Shown here one piece after another: positions 1 through 9,790 of a stretch of 25,847 nt of DNA; position 1 is the stretch's first letter, and each line of letters begins with the position of its first letter. Position numbers and translations under genes: made by a program. The notes beneath the pieces were generated by a model. The model was not told the origin of the DNA. It made no database searches and worked only from the letters and a program-made list of their open reading frames with translations. This stretch comes from Larix sibirica (lineage: Eukaryota; Streptophyta; Pinopsida; Pinales; Pinaceae), in the NCBI GenBank assembly GCA_004151065.3, contig NWUY0300009506.1, positions 12,557 through 38,403 on the forward strand, written 5' to 3'.

Positions 1-370
1 TCTTATACTTTAGACTGTATGTTAGACTCTGGTTTTCAACTGAATCTTGCCAAAGGTTCAACTATTCCTCCTTTCTATTGGGAATCCAGTACCATGGTTC
101 AGCTATAGAGGGTACTCCAGTTACCCTATCTGGTAAAGTAGAAGATTTCCCTGTACAGGTTGCAAAAAAACCTAATGTTTTGTCTTTGTATAGATTGGAT
201 AGTATCAAAGAGGATTGTATAGTTGGTTCTGAATTTCTGTTAAGAGTCAGTCCTTTTACAATAGATACCTCAAAAATGTTATTTGCGTGTACAATAAATA
301 ACCAGTTGGTTGTTTGTCCCATATCTTTTGAGTCCAACCATAAATGTAAAGCTATTGAGTCAATGCATGT
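1..370 (+). pseudogene. Caulimovirid aspartic protease, partial and frameshifted
   Basis: This domain would cleave the viral polyprotein. The first 77 bases, read in frame 1, contain LDSGFQLNLAKG with the Asp-Ser-Gly active-site triad typical of retroviral-type proteases. The match then continues in another frame from about position 78 (GTPVTLSGKVEDFPVQVAKK) and runs to a hydrophobic stretch near 300-330. The frame change and the stop after VQL in the first frame make the unit non-functional. The window starts inside the gene, so anything upstream is unseen. The DSG motif and its place just before a reverse transcriptase support the call. Confidence 0.6.
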
Positions 371-399
371 GTCTAAACCCAAGGTTGCAGCTTTGAATA

Positions 400-1250
400 A
401 AATGGAGCGCTGTATCGCCTATGCAAAAATGCATAAAGTTAAATCTTTAGCAGTAATAACTGACAAGTTGGTGAAACACTGTTGCTCAGAAAGCCCAAAT
501 GCTTTCTGGAAAAGAGAAACGTATTTTGTCTCTCTACCTTTTGATCCACTTCAGAAGATCAAGCCCATGAAAGCTTCAGCTAGATTAATGTCTCCTTCTG
601 AACATGAGTTTTGTGCAGCAGAAGTAAAAGAACTGGTAGAAAAAGGTTTAATTGAGCCCTCCAAGAGTCCTTGGGCGTGTCGTGATTTTGTTGTAAATTA
701 GCACTCAGAGAAAAAAAGGGGAATGCCTAGATAGGTTGTGAATTACAAGCCCTTGAATGCAGTTTTGAAAAAGGTCCGATATCCATTGCCTGACAAAGCA
801 AGTTTGTTACAGAGAATTGTTGGTTGTAGACTATTCAGGAAGTTTGATTTGAAGTCTGGTTTTTACCAGATTGGCATAGAGGCAAAGGATCGCTTTAAAA
901 TGACATTTGTTGTCCCTCATGGACAATACCAATGGAAATTTCTATCGTTTGGTATAAACAACGCACCATCAGAATTTCAAAAAAGAATGGAAGACATCTT
1001 CCGTGACTGTAAGTGTGCGTTAGTGTTTATTGATGATATTCTGATTTGCTCAAAGAACCTTCAGGAACATCTCAAACACCTGCAAATGTTTTATGATCTG
1101 GTCTTTAAGCATGGATTAGTCCTATCCTAGTAAAAAATGGAGATAGGTAAGACTGAAATAGATTTCCTTGGATTCAAAATCCAAAAGGGACAAGTAATAC
1201 TACAAAAGCATGTTCTCGGTATTTTCAGTCATTTTCCTGATCAGATTCTG
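400..1250 (+). pseudogene. Caulimovirid reverse transcriptase, stop-interrupted
   Basis: RNA-dependent DNA polymerase of the pararetrovirus. Visible landmarks are the entry region (KELVEKGLIEPSKSPWAC, about 628-678), VVNYKPLN (about 735-758), the motif with the first catalytic Asp (FRKFDLKSGFYQIG, about 834-875), the template-grip region (SFGINNAPSEFQKRMEDI) and the catalytic FIDD at 1026-1037, then FLGFKI (about 1161-1178). The palm residues are intact. TAG codons at 699 and 732 fall between the entry motif and VVNYKPLN. TAG and TAA codons at 1128 and 1131 fall just after the FIDD region. No frameshift is needed to follow the protein, which points to decay mostly by point mutation. Confidence 0.88.
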
Positions 1251-1436
1251 GAAAAGGTACAACTACAAGGGTTCTTAGGAAGCTGGAACTACATTCAACC
1301 ATTCTACAGAGGGCAGGAAAAAGATATTTATGTCCTGCAACAAAGATTAAAGAAGAATCCTCCTAGATGGTTAGATGAGATGACTTTGGCAGTCCAATCA
1401 TTAAAGGCTAGAGTTCAGAATCTCCCAGCTTTGTCT

Positions 1437-1850
1437 TTACCTCAAGGTTCCAGTCAGTTGGTAATTGAGACCGATGCATCTTCTTCCACTTAGGGTGGTG
1501 TATTGATAGAAATCATTGAAGACAAAGAAAAAGTGTGTGGTTATGGTTTGGGTTCGTTCAAAGCAGCTGAGTTAAACTATCCATCCAGCCACAAAGAGAT
1601 CTTAGCAGTGAAGAAGATTGTACAGCATTTTTTTTTGTTTTTAAAACCTGTCAAATTTATCATTAGAACAGATTTAAAGAATATGCCTGGAATCTTTAAG
1701 AATGAAAATTTAATGGCAGAAAATAGTAGCAGAATATTAAAATGGTTTATTTGGTTAAGTAATTTTGATTATGAAATTGTATATAAGCCTGGTTATTTGA
1801 ATTGTTTGGCTGATATGATAACAAGGGAAAAATCGCAGCCTGCAGCTCCT
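1437..1850 (+). pseudogene. Caulimovirid RNase H, stop-interrupted
   Basis: Ribonuclease H domain that would degrade the RNA strand during reverse transcription. The first catalytic Asp is in VIETDASS (codon 1473-1475), the catalytic Glu is in SHKEILAV (codon 1596-1598), and a further Asp lies in IIRTDLKN. The domain end is marked by NFDYEIVYKPGYLNCLADMI, the usual closing motif. The TAG at 1491-1493 sits just before GGVL, where relatives usually have Trp, so TGG to TAG is the likely change (inference). The domain is in the same frame as the RT and directly downstream of it, as in caulimovirid polymerases. Confidence 0.85.
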
Positions 1851-2474
1851 GCTTTAAATATGTTCACTCCTGGTTCTTCTAGCTCTGGTCCCAACAACGA
1901 CAAAGGAAAAACTCCTATCCAGCCTTTGTATCAACCAAGGAATGGCTTATTCCTAAAACCATGGGATGAGTCTCTCTCTGAAGATGATAGAAGACAGCTT
2001 CTAGACTTTGCATCCCGCAGAGAAGCTGAGAAATATCTGGATATAACATTGATCAAACAAATCCAATCTTCACCACTAAAAATCTAGATACTTGAAAGAT
2101 GGGAGAGAATAGCATTCAGAAGTTTCAAGAATGCTCAGTCAAAGCTGAAGCAGTGCAAAGAGCTCTGGATAGACTGCAATGAAGAAAATGGCCAGCCTGT
2201 CTGGTATGTTAACATTGGAGAAGGTAACCTAACTTGGTCATCTTATAATTTGATTCTCCAGTTTTGTCGAGAAGAGCGGTCTATAGTGATTTGTGGAGAT
2301 CTAGGTAATCCCCAGAATAAAGCTTGGTCAGGTTGGATTGAAGTCCTACTTGATAAATTATGTCCGCGTGTGGATTGGGAAAACAGACGTGCCAATTTTA
2401 TGCCACATGACATGGAGACATGGAGTTCGTTGATCAGAACCATCAATGGTTCAAGTTTCTTTTGTGCCACCTAG
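1851..2474 (+). pseudogene. Unassigned C-terminal extension after the caulimovirid RNase H
   Basis: About 200 codons continue in frame beyond the RNase H, broken only by a TAG at 2085. The first part is Ser/Pro/Asn-rich and linker-like. It is followed by a charged stretch (EDDRRQLLDFASRREAEKYL) and then a Trp-rich region (WYVNIGEGNLTW, then AWSGWIEVLLDKLCPRVDW). I do not recognise a family. It is not an integrase, chromodomain or zinc-knuckle coat protein as far as I can see. Because the frame stays open without frameshift, it was probably part of the ancestral polyprotein or a directly following ORF. After the TAG at 2472 at least one frame stays open up to the N at 2625. Confidence 0.5.
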
Positions 2475-2624
2475 GAGGAAGGTATACTCGTTTGGAGCAT
2501 ACCATTTTTACAACGCAAAAGTTTGTCAAGCAAGACCGTCAGGGGAACCGCATCGATGCTAAGCTACATACCAGAAGACTTCCTCTTGAATTCTGAGTCG
2601 AATCTCTTTTTGAGGGAGAATTCC

Positions 2625-2625
2625 N
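2625..2625. other. Assembly ambiguity (single N) at the caulimovirid edge
   Basis: A lone N separates the caulimovirid fragment from extremely AT-rich DNA. The change in content is immediate, so this may be a contig join of unknown true size rather than a biological junction. Confidence 0.7.
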
Positions 2626-3094
2626 TTTGATATGAAAATTAGAAAATTTAAATTTTTAAAATTTTAAATAAAATAAATTAATTAAAACATAATTTTATTT
2701 CATTAAAATAAATTTATAAAAATAATTAAATTTACTTTTTTAACTTAATAATAATATTTATAATATATTAAGTAATTTTATCTTATATTTATGTCTATTG
2801 TTTAAGATTAATTAAATTCTTTAAAGAATATCATTATATGTAATTTTATGAGGGAAAATGTTTGTGTTGTTTATGGATGTTGATTGTATCGAATGAAATA
2901 TTCAAGTCTCTCTCTAACAACACCATTCCATTATATTTCTAGGCATTCTATCCAACATGTTCTAAAATATATGTTTTCTTCAAAGATACTTCTACACAAC
3001 AATCCAATGGACACATATCAATTATTTATCCAATAGTGTTATACAAATATGTTTTTTACTCAATATATTTTGAAGAACTCATAGAGATTTTAAT
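2626..3094. other. AT-rich non-coding stretch
   Basis: Bases 2630-2850 are almost purely A and T (mixed AAT, TTAA and AAAT words with no clean period). The rest is ordinary AT-rich DNA. No coding frame or repeat unit could be supported. Confidence 0.6.
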
Positions 3095-3095
3095 T

Positions 3096-3895
3096 TCATG
3101 TAGGAATCCACCACAATGACAACACACACACAATTTCACTTTGGATATTTAAAAACATCTTATTGAATTTCCAGCACAACACAACTCTAGTATGTCTCTT
3201 ACTTTTCATCCATGTACCCAATAGTAGACACACTAACCATTGGCCTCTCTTCCATTGTATACACCTTTGTTGTGTTCCATACACACTTGTCACTTTATGG
3301 CCCTAGCATCTTGTTATGGCTCACAATTTGTTATTATATGTATATTGTACACTTTCCTTTTATTCCTACACCTCCAACAAAGCCACACTTCATAGACATT
3401 TACACAACGATGTATCACTCCTTTGATGGTCTACCATACATTGAGCAACCTCTTCATAGCATAGTACACACTCCTTTCTATTTCTACTAAAGAGGGCCAT
3501 ACCTGACAAATCATCTCAAAAGCCTCCACTCTGGACATATCTACAGAACAAAGGGTCCCTAATGACTCCAAACACAAATTGGATTTTTTTATATCATCGG
3601 TACTTATCCCTCTCATTACACTTTGGGAAACATATTTTTTTTATATATGGGACTATATCATCTCATTGGAGTTTTCATAGACCAATTCCATCATTTTTCA
3701 ACATATCAATTCTTTTTTGCACACCAAAGACACTTTCCACACCAACAATGTGCTCAGATAATGTAGTTTTTTTCTCCATTTTGGGGAAATTCCTAAATCG
3801 GGAGGAAAGCGAGGACACTTTCCACTTAAAATGGGGAGAGCTGATAAGGAACATGGTCATGTACAATGCCCTAGCTAGAGAAGTGATCCCGAGGT
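3096..3895 (-). pseudogene. Possible decayed gene of unknown family
   Basis: On the minus strand, coding-like peptide can be followed through changing frames: 3866-3675 (ends KRIDMLKNDGIGL), then 3616-3431 (contains CLESLGTLCSVDMSRVEAFE and ending YYAMKRLLNVW), then 3293-3096. The composition (Leu, Ser, Glu and Lys-rich, helical-looking) and the continuity suggest a pseudogene and would fit a helical-repeat protein. I cannot name a family and saw no catalytic motif. At least two frame changes and several stops are present. It could equally be chance open frames in AT-rich DNA. Confidence 0.22.
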
Positions 3896-3970
3896 AAAAT
3901 TAAATGTAAACAAAAAATAAAATTAGGAAGTATACAAAATAAACCAATGCTATGATGTACTTGAATATAT

Positions 3971-4224
3971 TGTCAGCTCAACCAACGACCAAAGAGAATA
4001 GAGTTCCCTCGTTGAGGGTGTTACTAGCTAAACCAACAAACTAGGAGGAAAGGGCACACCCTTCCAGCATGTTGATGCATTTTATTAATATATCTAAGCA
4101 ATTAGTTAGATAGAGCCTAGATTTGATGCATTGTTTATTATTATTTCTAGGTAGTTAGTTAGAATCCCATCTTTTGATGAAAAATAATAATTTAGTTGCA
4201 TTATCATATTAAATTAGTTTCTAG
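3971..4224 (+). repeat. Partial LTR copy of the gypsy element
   Basis: Starts TGTCAGCTCAACCA and matches 4485-4744 closely but not identically. The two share GATGCATTTTATTAATAT, GCATTGTTTATTATTATTT and GCATTATCATATTAAATTAG. The match stops exactly at the N at 4225, so the rest of this copy is either lost or hidden by an assembly join. It may be the LTR of another copy of the same family. Confidence 0.6.
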
Positions 4225-4225
4225 N
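4225..4225. other. Assembly ambiguity (single N) ending the LTR copy
   Basis: The N falls directly after CTAG, where the upstream LTR copy ends. The following 260 bases do not match the sequence upstream of that copy, so a simple unmerged overlap does not explain this one. Confidence 0.7.
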
Positions 4226-4484
4226 GTATTTGATGTGCAATGATTTTATTATTATGTCTTTGATAATTATGCTTGTAAATGCATGTGTTGTGTGTGTGGA
4301 TGGAGTTTGTTTCTGCTGTGTATTTTTACTATGCATATGCACACGTATTTAATTATTATGAATTCGTAATACAACCATTGGGTGAAATTTAGAATTTGTA
4401 TTTGGTTATTGTCCCATCCTGTTGGTTGTATTGGGTGAAGGGTACATTACAATAGAAGTGTGCATGTGAAGAGAAGGAACACAT

Positions 4485-4966
4485 TGTCAGCTCAACCAAT
4501 GAATTATGAGAGAAATGTTCCCTTGTTGAGGATGTTACAATATTGTCCAACAATCCAGGAGAGAAAGGTTCACCCTTCTAGCTAGTTGATGCATTTTATT
4601 AATATTTATCGACAATTAGTTAGATAATGCCCAAATTGAATGCATTGTTTATTATTATTTTTGGGTAGTTAGTTAGAAGCCCATCTTTTGTGTGATATGG
4701 CATTAAGAATTTAGTTGCATTATCATATTAAATTAGTTTCTAGTCTTGAGTGACATGCATACATAGACTAGGGTTTTGGATGTAAAAACTTTGGAATCCT
4801 ATAAAGAGGCATTTTGGATTCATTATTGAACAAGAGAATTTTGAGTTGATCTTTCCAAATTTTATGATTCAAATGAATTATATTTTGTTTTAGATCAACT
4901 ACAACTTTCTCTTGTTGTTCTTTATGGTTGGATCAATTTTTTGTTAGTATTTGTGCATGTTTTCTA
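4485..4966 (+). repeat. 5' LTR of the Ty3/gypsy element (approximate ends)
   Basis: The left end is set by the start of homology with the upstream copy, TGTCAGCTC. The right end is estimated from the start of the gag leader. A TATA-like TATAAAG at 4800-4806, about 315 bases in, is a plausible LTR promoter. Just beyond the end, TGGT at 4967 followed by GAGGTTCAG about 10 bases later resembles the layout of a plant initiator-tRNA-Met primer-binding site and its downstream bases, but the core is too mutated to be called. The exact 3' boundary is uncertain. Confidence 0.6.
4800..4806 (+). promoter_or_regulatory. TATA-like box in the gypsy LTR
   Basis: TATAAAG lies inside the LTR and upstream of gag on the same strand, the expected position for the retrotransposon RNA promoter. 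Expression is not shown. Confidence 0.4.
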
Positions 4967-5130
4967 TGGTTCTTGTGACGAGGTTCAGTTTTATTATCAT
5001 CACTAGTATAGTTTCGTGTGACCTATCTCCACAAATTCCTCTCATGACATTAGTTTTCTTGGGATATCTCTTGGATAACTGCTCAGGTGACCACCATGGT
5101 TTCATGATCCACACTTGAAACATGTAAGCC

Positions 5131-6000
5131 ATGGATGACCTAAACCAAATGGTTCAGTCTCTCACCCAATAGTGAACAAACTTGAGACCAACGTAACTAC
5201 TTTCAGTTCACAACTTAACCTTTGTTTTGATAATGCTAAGAAGATGGGGGGGAATCATGATTATGGTGACAATTTCTCTAGTGAAGACTCTAATAAGGGT
5301 AAGCATGTTGATGAGGAGGAAGGTTACAATAATGCTCACCCCTTTTTTAACCGCTCCCACAATATGATCCTTTTCTTACCTAAATTCGTTATGAATAAGT
5401 TTTATGGGTTGGATTAGATAGTTTGGGTTGACCAAATGGAACACTAATTTTCACTACATACCATAGAGGATGCCATATTCAAAGTTTGAACCAATGTTCT
5501 ATATCTAGATAAGTAATGTTCATAGTGGTGGAAGTCCATACGAAATCCTCTCTAGGGTATTACATGGAAGTAGCTCTTGAAAGCCTTGTTTGCCTACTCT
5601 ATATGGGATACTAGTTTTATGGGCCAACTTATCACATTTAGTCAAACATTCATGATGGGAGAATATATTGACGCTTTTGAGCATTTGACTATCAAATCAT
5701 AAAATTTAACTGATGATTTTTTAAAGAAACACTTTATTAGTGGTCTTAAGGAGGAAATTAAAACTCAAGTGGAGTTAAATCACCCCGCTACCTAGTTGGA
5801 GGTCACTTATCTCCCTCACCATGCACAGGGTTGTGTTCTATGCCCAATCCAAACACCCCAACTTTGCCCCATGAGAGTTCCCAAATATGGTGGCTCTTCA
5901 GTATCCCACTCCATCCATCAAGCTCCATAAGTTGAAACTATTTAAATGTTGGAACACCACCTCAAGGGTATTGCTACAATTGTGATGACACATATTTCTA
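5131..6000 (+). pseudogene. Ty3/gypsy gag, degenerate
   Basis: Structural gag protein remnant. A first peptide (MDDLNQMVQSLTQ at 5131) shifts frame into KLETNVTTFSSQLNL. An acidic linker follows. The gag core can then be recognised as LPKFVMNKFYGLD with VWVDQMEH (about 5380-5445, the usual Gly-Trp/aromatic block), WWKS near 5527, then GEYIDAFEHLT and FISGLKEEIKTQVEL (about 5660-5780), which match the conserved end of the plant retrotransposon gag domain. At least four stops or shifts interrupt it. No intact CCHC zinc knuckle was found, although a degraded one may lie near 5950-6000. Confidence 0.75.
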
Positions 6001-6209
6001 AGGCATAGTTATAATTAATATAGATATTTATATAAGGCCATGTTTGAGGACATATTTGATGATGAATTTGATAGAGGGAATTAGAAGGAACTCACTGCTC
6101 CATTGAGGTCATTCCTCTTCCTAAAAATCCAAGTGAATAATCCCAAATCTCTCTTAATCACTTGATCGATATTTCCTCTCCTCAAACATTAAAGTTGGTC
6201 AACTATATC

Positions 6210-6490
6210 AAGCATCATAAGGTCATTGGCTTAATCAACTATGGTAGCACCCACAATTTCATTCTTTGCTACATCACCCAATAATCATATGGGTATTTCC
6301 ATATTGTTAACAAATTTTAAATTATGATTTCCAATGGGGGATATATGAAATGTTGTAATGGTGTGAAAATGTGACACTTCAAATGGGTGATTATTCCCTA
6401 AAAAATCACATGTCCACAATTGAAATGGGTGGTTGTAATATTGTCTTGGATGTTGAATGGTTGAGAATATTAGCCCCCATTATGGATATC
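6210..6490 (+). pseudogene. Ty3/gypsy aspartic protease, active-site Asp lost
   Basis: The peptide VIGLINYGSTHNFILC (from about 6222) aligns with the usual D-S-G-S-T-H-N-F-I block of gypsy proteases. The Asp codon is replaced by Tyr (TAT at 6240-6242), consistent with GAT to TAT. About 200 bases later NIVLDVEWLRILAPIMD (about 6438-6488) matches the conserved protease end. The catalytic change and the frame breaks between the two blocks show it is dead. Confidence 0.65.
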
Positions 6491-6930
6491 TTGGAGCTAT
6501 ACATGAGTTTCTTGGAGGATGGGAATTCCTAAACTCTCAAAGGGCTCACAGTTGGATCTCCAAAAATAGTGATCTCCCACCATATGGAAAGGCTCCTAAA
6601 AATTGGTTATGCATGCATTATTATATAATTCCATGCTATTTAAGTCATTGTGGGTGCTTTTTAGTTAGTTCATCCATATTTGCAATTAGTTTTGGACAAA
6701 AACCAATAGGTATTTGAACTTACCCAGGGACAATCACCCTCACATGGTGATCATGAACAAAGTATCCCACTACTCCTTGATAACCTACCATCCAATGTGC
6801 ATCTATATTTCCATCCCTTTTTGCAAAAGGGTGAAATAAGAATGATTGTATAGGGGATGCTGGTAGCATATATCATCCATCCTAGTACTTTCCCCTATTC
6901 CTCCCTAGTCATCACAGTTCTTAAAAATCA
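6490..6930 (+). pseudogene. Protease-RT connecting region, degraded
   Basis: Pol region between the protease and the first clear RT motif. Short matches such as VTVLKNQ-like text (about 6915-6940) can be read, but frames change repeatedly. A 79-codon open frame at 6481-6717 is not recognisable as a protein in its own right. Confidence 0.4.
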
Positions 6931-7440
6931 AGTCACATTGTGCATGTGTCTCAAATTTAAAGCCTTTAACAACTTGACCATCAAATATAAATTTCCTACT
7001 CCAATCATTAATGACCTCTTAGACTAGCTACATGGTGCTCAATTGTTCCCTAAATTTGATCTCTGCTCCAACTGTCACCAAATTTGCATGAAGGATGCAT
7101 ATTTTCCTAAAACTACTTTCCACACTCATGAAGGTCATTATGAGTTTTTTGTCATGCATTTTGGTCTTTGCAACGTGTCTATCATTTTTCAATTCCTCAA
7201 GAACAAAATATTTTGACCCCTTCTATACTGCCATTTTTTCTTAGTATTCTTTGATGACATTTTGGTCTACAACAAACCTTGGGCAATACATGTGGCACAT
7301 GGGGATCGAATCTTTCAACTTATTTTTCATCATCAACTATTCCTCAAATGTTCTAATGTGATTTTGGCATCTTAGAAGTGGAATATTTTGGACACATTTT
7401 TAGTGGGGAGGGTGTGCATGCCAATCCTAGAAAATTGAGG
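6930..7440 (+). pseudogene. Ty3/gypsy reverse transcriptase, degenerate
   Basis: RT remnant. Readable blocks are IKYKFPTPIINDLL (about 6978-7020), FPKFDLCSNCHQICMKD (first catalytic Asp region, about 7048-7098), THEGHYEFFVMHFGL (about 7123-7167) and the catalytic VFFDDILVYN (FFDD at 7247-7258), then a stop and the weakly kept continuation to about 7440. Both catalytic Asp residues of the FDD box are kept, but in-frame stops and indels surround them. Confidence 0.8.
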
Positions 7441-7629
7441 TGATGAAAGACTGACCTTGCATAAAGCCCCACAAAATTTTTAGGGAGTTACTAAAGGGAG
7501 CTAATTGTGTAGAACTATGGTAAAATTTTAGTTCCCCTCACCACCTTGCTAAAAAAGAACACCTTTATCTCAAAAGAGGAGTATGAATAGAGTTTTAAAG
7601 CTTTAAAATATGTTATGTGTACTCGTCTA

Positions 7630-7990
7630 GTATTAACCATGCTCGAATTCAATAATAATTTTGTCTTACATTGTGATGCCTCTGGCAAGGGAATTGGGGA
7701 AGTGTTAATGCACTGAGGGATGCATGTTGGTCTTCACTAGTAAGCATTTATGTGATAGAAACATGGACAAATACATCTATGAAAAGGAAACGATGGATAC
7801 TCTTCATGCAATTGATATGTGGTGTCCTTACTTGATGGGGTTCCATTTCCATACTAAAACAGACCATCAGAACTTGAAGAAATATTTCTTGGAATAGAGG
7901 ACGCCCTTCCTATAGAAGAAAAAGTGGGTCACTAAAATGTTAGGCCATGACTATGGGATTATCTAAATAAGGGAAAATAAATTATGATGG
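7630..7990 (+). pseudogene. Ty3/gypsy RNase H, degenerate
   Basis: RNase H remnant following the RT. Landmarks are NNFVLHCDASGKGIGEVL (first catalytic Asp, about 7651-7705), FTSKHLCDRNMDKYIYEKET (catalytic Glu block, about 7730-7790), PYLMGFHFHTKTDHQNLKK (about 7828-7885) and KKWVTKMLGHDYGII (about 7920-7965). These match the RNase H of common plant gypsy elements closely. The reading frame is broken by at least four stops or shifts. Confidence 0.82.
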
Positions 7991-8094
7991 TTGATGCTAT
8001 ATCTAGGAAGTATTAAGAGTAATGATCCCTATTTTCCTTATCTTTCCTCATACTTGATTGGTTGGTGGAGATACTTTAAGAATGGTTAGTAGAT

Positions 8095-8230
8095 GCCAAG
8101 ATAGTGCTAATGATCCAACAACTACTGAGGTACTCCACATGCACATTTAGGATAGCTTGGAAGAATGATGAGCTGCACTATAAAGGGCATAATAATTGAA
8201 TAATAATTGTATTTGGAGCTCTTCTTAGCC
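8095..8230 (+). pseudogene. Integrase N-terminal edge, truncated
   Basis: CTFRIAWKNDELHYKGH (about 8140-8190) matches the segment immediately before the HHCC zinc-binding domain of Ty3/gypsy integrases. Recognisable similarity stops at about 8230 and neither the zinc-binding residues nor the D,D(35)E core are present. The truncation explains the missing 3' LTR. Confidence 0.6.
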
Positions 8231-9312
8231 AGAGGTTTCTCCCTGAAAGAGGCAAGTGAATGTTGATCTCTATTATGAATAGATCAATAAATGTCTGGTC
8301 ATTATTGTTGTTTCCATATTGTAGTTATGTTTTATTTGCTTTCCATGGTTATATTTCTATCTATCTTTCTCTGATTTTTTTTTAGCTATCAAGGAACACC
8401 ACATTATGGAGTGAGTAACCTATTAGTGCACAGTATTGCATGGGATTGACTTATTAAATAAAGTTAGAGAGTGTATAAATGAAAACAACTACATTATATT
8501 AAATGAGAAATAGAATAAGAAGAGTTTTTTTGTTTTTGTTTTGAATCAAGATAGAACCATTTTCATCCTACCTCACCCAACCATTGTCGCATTTAAAGCA
8601 ACGACCTGAGAAGTCATTGGAATTCTCGAAAAAGTCAGTTATTGTTTATTCCAAACTTGTTGACAATCCCATGGATAAGCTACCACTCTTACTAAACGAT
8701 TAGTTCTTTATGAACTTTATAAGACGCTAACAAACCCAACATTAATAAACAATCATAAATAATTTATAAACTTACTCTAAATCCAAGGATAATTTCATGT
8801 CAATCTCCTTTTCAAAACCCCTTGTTCCTCCCTAACTAAGTTATTACTAAAACTACCCAAATTTATATCACTTACAAGTACCAACTCAATTAAACATACT
8901 AACATACATAATAATAAAATGCAAAGCTCCTATTAAAACTTAAAGACATGCCAAAATCCATAAAAAGATATTTTCAAAAATATTATTTATAATTAATATT
9001 TTAATTCTAATACATATTTATTTAATTTATTAAAAAAGTTTTTTCTCTCTACATATTTTTAATCATATATATTTAACTTGGATAATATAAAAAAAGCAAT
9101 GTAAAAACATAGCTATTCGAAAATTTATTTTCTTAAAATTTCAACCTTTTATGAGCATATACTATCTTTGTTGTCGTTTATAAGGTTGGTACATTCGAAA
9201 CTTCATGTTTTTATATCATTACCTTTTAACTGGAACATACCATCTTGTCAACTTTTGGATACATCAAAGTCAAAATTATAAACATGAAGGGTCCCCTTGC
9301 TATGTCATGCTT

Positions 9313-9492
9313 GTGTTTTCATATGATAAATCAATATAGGTTCATCAATTTGGAAATATTTGGAACATGTACGTTTCCAAATCTCACCTCATATTAATTA
9401 TTGGTTTGGTTTTTAGCTAATGTTTTCATATGACAAATCATTATAGGTTGGTGAATTTGGAAATATTTTCCACATGTACGTTTTCAATCCAT
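9313..9492 (+). repeat. Two diverged direct repeats, about 108 bp apart
   Basis: GTTTTCATATGATAAATCA at 9314 and GTTTTCATATGACAAATCA at 9422 begin two copies. They share ATATAGG/TTATAGG, AATTTGGAAATATTT and ACATGTACGTTT in the same order. Copies span about 9313-9385 and 9421-9492. Confidence 0.75.
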
Positions 9493-9610
9493 GATCAAAT
9501 TAACCTCGTTTAGTTGTTTTTTTAAACCTTTCATGATGTTACACAATCCTATTATATATAAAAAATATTATTTTTTTATTCCATAATTGATATCATTTAT
9601 TTTCAAAGGA

Positions 9611-9790
9611 GACAATATTTATATAATAGAGTTGTCAGTTAGTATTAAAGATAATTATTATTCGTTGTTTTAATTATTTATTCAACAACTTTATTATTAT
9701 TTTTATAAGGTGATGATATTTATCATAACTAGTTGTCAATTGATAGTGATGATAATTATTATTGATTGTTTTTTGTGAATATGAGTTGAT
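9611..9790 (+). repeat. Two diverged direct repeats, about 101 bp apart
   Basis: Copies at about 9611-9690 and 9713-9790 share ATATTTAT, AGTTGTCA and GATAATTATTATT followed by GTTGTTTT or ATTGTTTT. They are more diverged than the pair near 9313. Confidence 0.6.

Larger units (their letters stand above)
1..2624 (+). mobile_element. Endogenous caulimovirid (plant pararetrovirus) fragment
   Basis: Remnant of a Caulimoviridae pol region integrated in the host genome. Domains run in the order aspartic protease, reverse transcriptase, RNase H, then an unassigned tail. The RT and RNase H motifs and their spacing resemble caulimovirids more than Ty3/gypsy, and no integrase follows the RNase H. The reading frame whose codons start at positions divisible by three is kept from about 78 to 2474 with no indel, but it carries stops at 699, 732, 1128, 1131, 1491 and 2085, then 2472. 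All are TAG except 1131 (TAA). A frame change near 77-100 separates the protease start from the rest. The left end is cut by the window and the right end by an N at 2625, so coat-protein, movement-protein and leader regions are absent. It cannot encode a functional polyprotein. Family is fairly sure; genus is not assigned. Confidence 0.85.
3971..8230 (+). mobile_element. Ty3/gypsy LTR retrotransposon, degenerate and 3'-truncated
   Basis: The element runs LTR, gag, protease, RT, RNase H, start of integrase, which is the Ty3/gypsy order. Every domain is riddled with stops and frame changes, so it is old. No integrase core, chromodomain or 3' LTR is found downstream of about 8230. A second partial LTR copy (3971-4224) lies upstream of the fuller one (4485 onward), so the left end may combine two insertions. 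The RNase H and the integrase start resemble common plant chromovirus-type elements, but lineage is not settled because the chromodomain region is missing. Confidence 0.82.

Noticed and set aside
62-382. Minus-strand 106-codon open frame
   Set aside because: It is the antisense shadow of the caulimovirid protease region.
4967-4990. Possible primer-binding site after the gypsy LTR (TGGT then GAGGTTCAG)
   Set aside because: Only the first four bases and the downstream block agree with a tRNA-Met site. The core is too different to call.
8231-8420. 3' LTR of the first gypsy element
   Set aside because: No segment here matches the LTR at 4485-4966. The element simply stops in the integrase start.
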